Source: Fabrea salina
Lineage: Eukaryota; Ciliophora; Heterotrichea; Heterotrichida; Fabreidae
DNA length: 64,000 nt
Reading direction: 5' to 3'
Assembly: GCA_022984795.1 (NCBI GenBank)
Contig: JALIHJ010000052.1
Coordinates: 122,087 to 186,086, forward strand
Part shown: one piece after another, positions 50,461 to 59,900 of the stretch
How positions within the stretch are numbered: the first letter of the stretch is position 1
Layout: each line of letters begins with the position of its first letter
Translations under genes and position numbers: made by a program
Notes under the pieces: model-generated
Database searches by the model: none
The model's input: only the letters and a program-made list of their open reading frames with translations
Told to the model about the DNA's origin: nothing

Positions 50461-53400
50461 TTATTTATTACGTTATCTAGCCCGTGGGCCTCTGGGTACA
50501 AGTGGAAAGGGGTCCTCTGGTTTTCGCTTCCTGCTTGCGTGTCTTCTTTTGTGGACCCAGTCTGCGAAATTTTTGATCGCGTTGTCTACGGTTCTTGCGT
50601 CGGTTCTGTTGTGTCTTATGTGGTTTTCGTAGTTGTTGCTGCAGAGTACTATTTCGTAGAGGTCTGCGTTTCGGTTGAAGTTGTGTTTTGCTAGTGTTTC
50701 TTGTAGGACGTGTCTTTCTATATAGTGTTTGGGGCAGTGCTTTATGATGTGTTCCACGTCTTCTTCTACGTTGCATTCGGTGCATTTGTTATCGCTTTTT
50801 AGGTGTCTTAGGTGTTGGATCCTTGCTGAGTCGTTGTAGCCTGCTCTCCATGCATGAATGGTGGCGATGGAATGGTTTCTTTCGCTGTTTAGTTTTACGT
50901 AGAGTTTGGCTTCTCCGGGGTGGTCTGTGGGTGTTGAGGTTAGTCTTAGAAAGTCTTTGCATGTTGGTTTGTTCGCGCATTTTTCTCTTCTTTTGTGGTG
51001 CTCGTATGTTCGTATGGCTTTGTTTACCACTTTTTTGTATTCTGTTGGGTCTGCTGTGTCTTCTATTTCGTACTTCTGTTTGATTTTTGAGAGTTCTTTT
51101 GACCAGGGTAGTTCGAGTGTTTTTGAGATTGTTAGTAGTTTGGTGTGTAGCGGGTTGTAGTTGGTCGTTAGTCTTTTCCACAAGTTGAGTTTGTTTTTGT
51201 TTATTGTTCCTTTTATTGTCGTCCATCCGAGGTCTTCTAGCGTCGTTTCTTTGGCAGTTCCTTTGAATGCTCTGAGGATGCTTCTGGCTGTTTTTCTTTG
51301 AATGATCTCAAGGCTTTCTAGGATGGTTTTTGTGCCTTTGCTTGCGGTTGTGTCTAGTGCATAAGTTGAGACTGTGGTTATTATTGCTTTTGCAATGTTG
51401 GCTTTGTTGGTTACCTTTAGGCTCGGTGCTATCTTCAGGGTATTTAAGACTGCTAGTGCTGCGTGCTTGGTATTCTCGTACCTGTCTTTCATCTGTTTGC
51501 TGGAGGTTGTTCGTTTTCCGGTTCTGTAGCCTAAGTATTTGACGTCTTGTTTGGGTGTGAGTGTGGTTCCGTTTAGCTTTATTGGCGTTGTGTCCGTGTT
51601 CCTTTGTGTTAGGATTTCTGTCTTGTCTACGTTGATTTCTAAGTTGAATCTTTTGGCCCACTTTGCTAGTGTTCTGAGAGTTCTGTTCATTTGTGCGGGG
51701 GTTTCTGAGAAGAGTACGATGTCGTCTGCGAACATTAGCGCTCTGATTCTTGCTGTTGTACCTCTACATCTGACTGTGTGTCCTAGTTTTTCTTCTCTTA
51801 GTTCGCTGATCAGCTCGTTCATCACGAACAGGAAGAGGAAGGGTGAGGAGGCACTTCCTTGTCGTACTCCTTTGTTGATTGTTATTTGTCTTCCTGTTAT
51901 GTTGTTGATTCTTATGTTGCTCTTCTCGTGCTCGTACATTTTGGCTAAAAGGTGGACTGTTTCGTAAGAGATTCCTTTGTCTAGTAGTAGCTCGAATATC
52001 TGGGGTCTGTTCACTGAGTCGAATGCCTTTTTGATGTCGACGAAGGCCATTATGAGGGGTTTTTTCTTCTGGGCCGATTCTTCCATGATTGTGTTTAGTG
52101 CAAAGATATGCATTTGGCAGTTTTTCTTTTTTTGAAATCCTGCTTGCTCTTCTTCAATTATCCCTATTTTGGCTTCTTCTCTTCTGAGTCTTGCTTCTAT
52201 GATGGTGTCGAGTAGCTTGTACCATGTGTTGAGTAGGGTTATGGGTCTGGTATTCTCTGGTTCCGTTGCTCCTGTCTCTTTTGGGATTGGGATGATTGTT
52301 GCGTCTGTGATGGTGCTTGGGATTGGGTTCTTGTTTGCGATTTCGTTGATTACTTTCGTGGCTAAGTTTAGTCCGTCACTTCCTGCTTTTTTCAGGAATT
52401 CAGCTTTCATGTTGTCTGGGCCCGGTGCTTTGTTTCTGCCGAGTTTCTTTAGGGCTGCTTCTACTTCTTGTTTTTCTATTGTGATCACTTCGTTTGGTTC
52501 CTTTTCTGTGAGGTGGCTTAGCGAGTCTGCTGCGGCGTATTTGTCTTCCCAGTAGTCTTCTATGTTTTTCCTTTGTTGTTCGTTGAGGTTCTTGAGCATG
52601 CTTTTTTTCTTGAGTTTCTTGTGTATTTCCCAGGCTCCTTCTTTGTCGACCGTGGCCTGCATGATGATCCTTCCTGCTCTGCTTAGTTCGCGTTCTTGGT
52701 CTCTTTGTTTTCTGAATTTGTGTTTCTTCATGTTGTAGTCGGTTTGCGCTTTGTTGATTTCCGCGTTGTTGCCTTCTTTGAGCTCTAGGATTAGGGTGTT
52801 TTTGGCCTGGTTCATTTCTTGTAGGGTTCTTTTTTGGCTTGGTGTTATTGCGTTGTTCGTACTTCATTCTTTTTTGATGGTTTCTTTGGCGTCTTCGAGT
52901 AGCTTGTTGGTGTAGTCTAGCCAGCTTTGTTCGTTTTCTTTGGGCCTGCTTCTTATTATTTTGTCAAGGTTCTCTTGGTACTCTTTTTCTGCTTCTGGGT
53001 CGTTTAGGTTCTTTGTGGTTGTTGTGGGTCTTTTCGTCGTCTTTGTAGCGAGTTCGTTGATCAAGAGTAGGTGGTCTGTTTCTACTGGTGCTGTTCTGTG
53101 GATTTTTGTTGTTTTTAGTTCTTGGTTTGATGCAATGTGGTCGATGTTGCTTGTGTTGCCTCTTCCATTTGTGTAGGTGTTTTCTTCGTTGTGCGCTGCC
53201 TTCAGGTTCCAGCTTCTTAGGTAACTTTTAAATTGTCTTCCTCCGTTCGTCGTGTTTGTGTTGAAGTCACCCATGACGAGGATGTTGTTCTTTGCTGTTG
53301 CTGTTTTTTCGTGTAGGGTTTCGTAGAAGTTGTCTAGGTCTGTTTGGTTGTTGTTTGCTGGGGCGTAGGCTTCCAGTATTGTTGTGTCTGTTAGGTCTAT

Positions 53401-54551
53401 TGTGCAGACTCTTCCTTTTCCTTCTGTTTGGATCTTTGCGTTGGCTTGAGTTTCCAGGGAGTTTTTGTAGTAGATTGCGACTCCTGCTTGATGGTTTGAG
53501 CCGGGGGACGCTATTCAGTCGTAGCCGAAGACTGTTGGTGGTTCTGTGTTGTGCGTTTCTGCTATTCCTATGATGTCTGGGTCTGTGTTCTTAATCATCG
53601 TGTTGAGTTCTTGTTGCTTGTTTTTGAGGCTTCTTACGTTGAGGTGTGCGATTTTCAGGGTTTTTTCCGTCTTTGGGTATTGCTGATCCTTTTTAATTAA
53701 GTTAATTTCTTCTTCTTGTTTCTTTTCTTGTTTCGCTAGCCTCGCTCTTTTTTGCCTTTCTCGCTTTTTGTTGATTTGGTTCTTCCTTTCTTGCGTTTTT
53801 TTGCACAGGTCGTTGTTTTCTTTGTGTCCATACTCGTTGCAGGTTTCGCATTTGCTGAGGCATTGGTGTAGGGTGGTGATTTCTCCGTAGTTGGTGTTGA
53901 TTTGGTTTCCTAGGTTGGCCGCTGCTTCAATGTCTGGGATTCTTGCGTATAGGACTCTTCTTCCCGTGTCGATGTTGGTTCCTTCAATGTAGAGTAGTTC
54001 CCATTCGAGTACAGTTGCGTTTTTTTTCCTTAGTTCTTCTATGACTTGGTCTTTGACTAGTTCGTCGGTGATGTTGTCTGGTAGATTTATGCTTATTCTG
54101 TACCTTGCGAGGTTGATTAGGCCGTCTTGCTCCAGTCCGATTGGGATTTTGACTTCTTGGTCCTCCGTTTTTAGGTGTACGAATCCTGTGTGTGCCATTT
54201 TTTTGGCCTCTTCCGCTGATGCAATGTGGGCCACCACATCGCCTGAGTTGATGATTCTGGCTCTGACTATTTGGTGTGGGTAGGTTTCTTCTAGTTGTTT
54301 TGTGATGTATTCCAGCGCCGCTCTCCTGTGTTGGGGGGTACTGTTGTTGCTCATGATTTTTGAGGAGTAGATTCTGACTAGTTGCGCGTCTATGATCTGT
54401 TCGTTTCTTTTCCCTCTTTCTTGCTCGTGTATGTCGGAGCCTACGGTCCGCATCTGGGGTCCGTCGCCTGCTCTGCCTGGGGCCGCGGCTGAGTTCTCCC
54501 TTCGGACTGCGGTGTCGCAGAACTCCATTCCTTCCATAAAAAGTTTTTTTT
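50461..54551 (-). mobile_element. Complete LINE-type (non-LTR) retrotransposon
   Basis: This 4,091-bp element sits between perfect 16-bp duplications, in the same orientation as the gene it interrupts. It has a 14-nt leader (A8-C-T5), one long frame from ATG 54535-54537 to TAA 50473-50475, and a 12-nt A/T-rich trailer (CGTAATAAATAA) as its 3' tail. Order: gag-like region with a CCHC knuckle, AP-type endonuclease, reverse transcriptase, and a C-terminal zinc-knuckle-like motif. Intact ends and duplications point to a recent insertion. Base and codon use differ from host genes. Confidence 0.92.
50473..54537 (-). CDS. LINE polyprotein (gag-like, endonuclease, reverse transcriptase) with two in-frame TGA
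   Basis: The frame is 1,355 codons including the stop. An N-terminal gag-like part has a C-x2-C-x4-H-x6-C knuckle (CETCNEYGHKENNDLC). The endonuclease shows HLNVRS, the catalytic Glu in IAETHN, GDFN, and a SNIDHIAS ending. The RT shows PGPDNMKAEF, AFVDIKKAFDSVN, GVRQGSASSP and FADD. A CTEC...H...C motif lies near the C terminus. The frame is broken only by TGA codons at 53515-53517 (after FGYD, before IASPGS) and 52864-52866. There are no frameshifts and no TAA or TAG. The first lies where Trp is plausible. Either UGA is read as Trp or the element has two nonsense mutations. Confidence 0.9.
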
Positions 54552-54567
54552 AGAGTAAGTATTATAT
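54552..54567. repeat. Target-site duplication, copy 2
   Basis: AGAGTAAGTATTATAT, identical to 50445-50460. Confidence 0.9.
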
Positions 54568-55058
54568 AAATCAATATTTTCTTTCCAAAATAAATGAAAA
54601 TATTCCTCATCTGGCTTAGGCATAACCCAAGCTATAAAAGTAAACTTCGGAGCTAAAACTAGTTCTTTTCCTCCATCGCCAGCTCTAAAAGACATGTAAG
54701 AGTCTCCGGTAAAGTAATATCCTCTTCCCCCTGCAGCTATTGGGTCAGTTGAATGGTAGTTGGGGTAGAAACTGTTGTCTGAGCCTGTCAACACTGGAAT
54801 GGAGTTTCTTCGTTCTTCCACAATGTCAAGAATTACATTATCTAAGCTTAAGTGGAAGACAAAGGTGTCAGAAGCATTACAGACTCCTGAGTTTAGAGTG
54901 AATCCAGTGGGGCAAAAAGGAATGCACATGCCTTGAGTTAGATAGTAACCTGTTGAGCAAGTCGTGCAACTGTCTACCCCTGTTCCACAAGTGCCACAGT
55001 TGGCGGAGCACCCCAAACTAACTTGTATGAGCATTGAAATAAATAAAAACCTAGCCAT
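54568..55058 (-). CDS. Giant furin-repeat/PKD/GPS membrane protein, 5' part
   Basis: About 163 codons precede the LINE insertion. A signal peptide (about 1-16, MARFLFISMLIQVSLG) is followed by a small Cys-rich unit (CSANCGTCGTG..CTTCSTGYYL) and the first half of a laminin-G/concanavalin-like sandwich (FHLSLDNVILDIVEERR, FTFIAWVMPKPDEEYFHLFW). The other half lies just beyond the LINE (NGKIKGKIRTN, DQWNFLTFRSYV). With the element present the frame runs into the LINE and stops. The upstream 237 bp holds no other gene. Confidence 0.85.
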
Positions 55059-55295
55059 AATTTATTCACCTTAAACTGACCTAAAGATTGAATTCTATTT
55101 ATCATTTGTAGAGTGTACAAAAGGAATAATTTCAATTGTACACTTTTCTTAGGTATGCTGGGGAGTTGAATAATACAATTTCCAACTTTTGATCGAAAAT
55201 AACCTTCATTATCAGAATGAATATTCAGGCAAGTAAAGACGACTTCTCTGCATAAAAGATTTCCTAAGTCTATACTAAGTCTGAATTTACTTAGC

Positions 55296-56771
55296 TTACT
55301 TCTTAATTAAAAGGTTTTCAAGATCAAGTGGTGAAAAGGTGTGCTTGAATTCATCGTCAATTTCAAAAACTACACTTGAGGCTTTTGAATTCTTGATAGA
55401 GCTTAAAAGGTTCATAATTTCCCATTCCAGGTCACTTTCTTCTCTTCTGAGTTTAAGACTGACTGTGAGGCACTTTTCTGAGCTCATTCCAAAGCCTACT
55501 GCAGCTCCTATGCTTCCAGTAACTACTCCACACACAACCAAGCCACTTCCAACCAATCCTCCTCCTAAAGCCAAAGTCACCACAGAAAGAGCACACCCTG
55601 CCCAAGTCTTTACTTTAGCTGTGTGAAGCTTCTTAGAAAAAACCTCTAAAAACTTTTCTTTCTTTTTATTTATTGTTTTTTTGATCTTGTTTTTGAGCTC
55701 TTCTGGCAACCTAGAGTTCCCAACTATTCTGTTGAGCTTTTCTTCAAAAGAGTTTTTTTTTTTTTTTTTTTGGGTTCTCAATTCTTCACTGAACTTGCCA
55801 AAAGTTCCTAGTACTCTGCATAAGCTTAGTTTGAAGTAGTAATACTGAATGTCTGCTTTCATATAGTAAAGTTTGAATAAAAAGGCTTTTCGAAGGTACT
55901 CTCCTTTGATCCTTTCAAAAGGTCCGTTTAGGACTTCACAGACAGGAGTTTTAACTGAGTTGTGGATTTCTTCAAGTTGCTGCTCGAACTCATTGCTCAG
56001 TGGGTTACTGAGTAAGAGTTCCTTTGCTTTGGATTCAAGTTCTTGTTTCTTTTGGTCTATTTGGGATTTAGTTGCTTGGAGTTTTCCTAGAATATTGGCA
56101 TTAGCACAGTTTATGGAGTGTTCAAGTCTTTTGGCTACTTCACACTTAGGGCTGTTTCTTATGATCTCAGTAATTCTTCGGAGTTCTCTGCAGCTACCGT
56201 CTTTATTAAACTCAATAAACTCAACATGCACGTTGCACTCATCCTTGAACCTTCTTCTAGTCCACTCCTTGTCTATTGACTTCAGAGTTTGTATGCCTTG
56301 GTTCCATTGCTTTTCTAGCTTTTGAGTGAAGTTTTGTTTTATCTTGCTAAGTTCAGCTTGTTTTGAGTGATTCTTTACTACAACTACAATGTTGCTTTTG
56401 TGGGTTCTTTCTTTGAGCAACTCGTTGAATAACACAGGCATTATAGAGTCTCCAAAGTTGTTTGAGTGGGATTCTGCAATGATTAAAATTGTGTCGGAAA
56501 AGAAAGAAGTAAAGGCTGCTAACTCTGTGGTTTCAGAAACTCCTTGATGGTCTAGGTATACTTGGTTGCCTGTTTTAAAGATGTATATTCCTTTAGTGGT
56601 GTTTTTTGAATTAGTAAAAACATTTTGTCCCAAAAGGTTGTTCATAAGAGTTGACTTGCCGGATGCTCCAAGCACAGAGACAACTGATACCTTTGCTCCT
56701 GTAGGAATTAGGGATTTGCCTAGTACTCTGAACTCATCCTCTAATTCAACTAGTTTCTTGAGTTCGATCAT
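55296..56771 (-). CDS. GBP/Sey1/atlastin-like dynamin-family GTPase
   Basis: This 491-aa protein has an N-terminal GTPase with P-loop GASGKSTLMN (about 34-43), TTKGI as switch I, DHQGV as G3, and VVVKNHS in the position of the RD-type G4 of this family. A long helical middle follows, and a C-terminal double hydrophobic, glycine-rich segment (about 395-440) could form a membrane hairpin. Such proteins remodel or fuse ER and other membranes; the substrate membrane is inferred only. A homopolymer of 19 bases (55753-55771) encodes a poly-Lys stretch. It lies between two giant receptor genes. Confidence 0.65.
   Translation of the reverse strand: MIELKKLVELEDEFRVLGKSLIPTGAKVSVVSVLGASGKSTLMNNLLGQNVFTNSKNTTKGIYIFKTGNQVYLDHQGVSETTELAAFTSFFSDTILIIAESHSNNFGDSIMPVLFNELLKERTHKSNIVVVVKNHSKQAELSKIKQNFTQKLEKQWNQGIQTLKSIDKEWTRRRFKDECNVHVEFIEFNKDGSCRELRRITEIIRNSPKCEVAKRLEHSINCANANILGKLQATKSQIDQKKQELESKAKELLLSNPLSNEFEQQLEEIHNSVKTPVCEVLNGPFERIKGEYLRKAFLFKLYYMKADIQYYYFKLSLCRVLGTFGKFSEELRTQKKKKKNSFEEKLNRIVGNSRLPEELKNKIKKTINKKKEKFLEVFSKKLHTAKVKTWAGCALSVVTLALGGGLVGSGLVVCGVVTGSIGAAVGFGMSSEKCLTVSLKLRREESDLEWEIMNLLSSIKNSKASSVVFEIDDEFKHTFSPLDLENLLIKK
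55753..55771 (-). repeat. 19-base homopolymer inside a coding region
   Basis: A run of 19 T on the + strand (A on the coding strand) encodes consecutive Lys in the GTPase. It is a natural slippage site. Confidence 0.85.
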
Positions 56772-56900
56772 TTTAGTTGTCTATGGAGAAATTATTGTAG
56801 TAAGCTCTAACTGACTTACCAAGTATTTTAATTGTTTATGAATTACTCTAGAGATCCGTTTTCTGAAGCAAAAGAAAAGAACTTAGTGATCATATTGAAG

Positions 56901-59900
56901 TTACTTAGTTAAGCAGGCTTTAATCAGGGCTCTCAGAGGTTGAGAAAGTAGTACCTCTAAGAGAATCCCTCCTAAGAGTGAATAAGTCCAAAGGACACTC
57001 CACACTTCACAGAACTCTGAGCATAAATATACACTCAGTAAGAAACTAAGTATACCAAGTGCAGCTGTAACTACAAAAACTGGGGCCTTTGAGTTGCCTT
57101 CCAAAACTTTAGTGAGTACTTCAGCAATTCCAATGGCAAACGAGGTGATGCCTGAGGCTAGTAGAATCACAAGGAGTTCTTGCATTTCAAACTCTTCACT
57201 GTCTTTGTTTCCTGAGTCAGTGTCTCTTGTCACCCATGTAAGCACTCCAATAAGTCCTCCCAGAATAATGTACTCTGATGTTAAGTAAATTGATGAAAAT
57301 GCTTTTTCTTTGCCAAAGAACAGACTCAAAGTTAAGTGGTTCTCCAGGAACTTTTTGGGTTCTTGTGAGTCAGAGACTTCTGTTGTAGTACTTGGAAGGC
57401 GAGAAGTTTCCATGATCGTGTTTATATAATCTGATTTCTGATTGGCATTTCCTTCGGTCTCCACTCCTTGAGTTTCAAAGATGTACTTGACTGGAGTAGT
57501 TTTTGAGGTTTTTCTGCCCAGTATAGCCCAAATAGCTGCTAAGCAAACTCCAAGTGCCAGTATTCCTGACATCAAGTAAACAGGAATGTAGCTTTGAGAG
57601 CACTCGTTGTCAGAAATCCCGAATCCTTGATTTTCTTCTGTTATGACAACTACTGACTCTGGTTTTTTAGGTTGCAAACTGAACATTGAAGTGTGAGTTG
57701 TGTTAACAATCACTGAGTTGCTTCTGACTTCTACTACTTCACAGCCTTCTTCTACCCAGTCTTCTTCTTTCAGGTAGCCACAACTCCAGTTTCCAATGTT
57801 AGTATGGAAAGGAATCTCAATAGCAATGGGTTCAGTTAAGTTGCTGAGGGAGTAAATAGACCGAGTTCTGAGACTGAGGTCAAATCCAGAGAACCTGCCT
57901 GCTTCGAAGAAACTCAAGTCAACAATGTCTGAGTAGTTGCCTGCTTGGCTGTAGGTAGTTACTTCCATGTCCACAACGTCACTGTCTACAAAGGTCAGTG
58001 ACCCTGGAAGAGTTACATTGGAGTCTGAAACCTTTGCAGAGAGTTCCTTGAACTTAGCAGGTGTTTCAGTCATTCTGTAGGTAGTGATGCCTTCTATTTG
58101 GATGGTTTTGGGTTGGTTTTCAGGAGGTGACTGTTTGAAGTACTTGTTGAACACTTTGCTGATCAGTTCTTGGCTCTTCTTAAGTACTTTGTTGTTTAAG
58201 TTGAACTTTTCAGTCAGGCTTTTTGCACTGTCCATGAGTAGTTCAGTGTCTTCTTGGAGTATTTCTAGTTCAAAGTCCAGCATGGACAAGGCCAGGTCTA
58301 CTAGTTCCAGAGTTTGAGACTCGTTGGTGTTTTCTTCTTCCATCATAACTGAAATGGCTCCTACTACGTTTCTGTAAGTAGCTTCATCAATGTCTTCTAG
58401 GTCCTGAGAGAACTCTTTGAGTTTAGACAGCATAGTTGTAATGGCTGCTTGTTCTAGTTCAAGACTCTCACAGTACATAAGCACAGTGCCAGGAATGAGT
58501 TCGGGATGTTTAATGTCTTCCAGAAAGGCTTCTGACACTGACTTCTCTTGTAGTCTTCTAGAAACTGAACTCACAGTGAAGGACTGTTTGTAGTATTCAC
58601 AATTCCACATTGAGTCACACACCATGGCAAAAAGAGTGTTGGTGCCAGACAGTAACTTAGTAGTTACCTTGTTGGAGAGTCTAGGAGGAGCTAAGGGAAT
58701 GTGGTAGCCATTGCGAATGAGTCCAAAGGAGTAGAATAATGGGTAGTCTTCTTCGTCACCGTCAAAGCAGTCCTCAATGCTTAACTCAAACTCAGTGGAA
58801 AGGGCAGAACCTGTAGAAGGACTTACTTCCAAGTCTCCTAAACAGTAGGCTCCTACGTTAGTGTTCCAGGGAATAGTGATGGTAAGTGAGCCTGTTGAAC
58901 TAGAAAGGGTTGCTTGCCAGGAGTAGTAAGAACCTGGAGTCATTGACTCAGAAGGGAAGTAGATGTAGGGTTTGTTTAGAGGAGTTGTAGGAGTAAGAGA
59001 GGTTCCTAGCACTTGAGTCCACTGCACACTGTCTTCAAAGGAGCCTTGGACTGAAAGTAGAACCAAGAGTTCCCACAAGTAATTGATCTTGAAAAAGGGT
59101 TTAGGTAAGCTAATCTCCTTGTTGCCCCTTTCTACTACTTCTAGTTCCACACACTTCTGGTCTTCTCTAGTGTCCTTGGAAACCTTCGCGCAGAAGTAGT
59201 AGAAGGCCCCAGGTCTTAGTTCCTCAGACTCAATTTGCAGTATAGACCCAGTTTGTTCAGTGTCTAGTAGCTGTTCTCCAGAAGTGCTTTCACAATAGTT
59301 TTTGCCGGATTCAGTGCAAGTCCACTCAAACTCCAGTGGACCTTGGGAGTTGTCTGGATCGTAGGACTCACTGGCATCCAGTCTCAAGTCTTTTCCGTTG
59401 GAGATCTGTCCGTCAGCCTTGTTAAGTATGGCTACTAAGGGAGAGCTTTCAACAGTCACGTACAAAAAGGCTTCTCCGTAACTCTCTCCTTCCTGAGCAG
59501 TGGCCTTGAACACATAAGTATAGCCTGCTTGGAGATCGCCTTGTTTGATTCTGAGAACGTGTGACTGCTTAGAGTTGCCAATGACTGCACTAGGGTTCCC
59601 AGGTGCTTCTCCTTCGCTGCTGAGTCCTTCATAGTTCCAAGCATACTGCACTGAAGAACTCTTTCCACAGAAACTCTCAACAAAGGCTTTGATTTTAAGG
59701 GAGTCTCCACTCTTGATTGAGATCTGGTTGCCAGCATCAATCTGCACTGACAAGGCCTCTGCTTCTTCAACCTTCACTGAAATCTCTGCTGAGTCTGAAC
59801 TATTAAAAGCATTTTGCATAAGAACTCTGAAAGTGTAATCGCCTCCTGAAAGCTGAGTTTTGGGAATACTAAGAACACTTTCAGTTTCAGAAGACAAGTC

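Noticed and set aside
50789-53274. Alternative-frame open stretches on both strands over the LINE
   Set aside because: These are shadows of the RT/endonuclease frame, which carries all recognised motifs.
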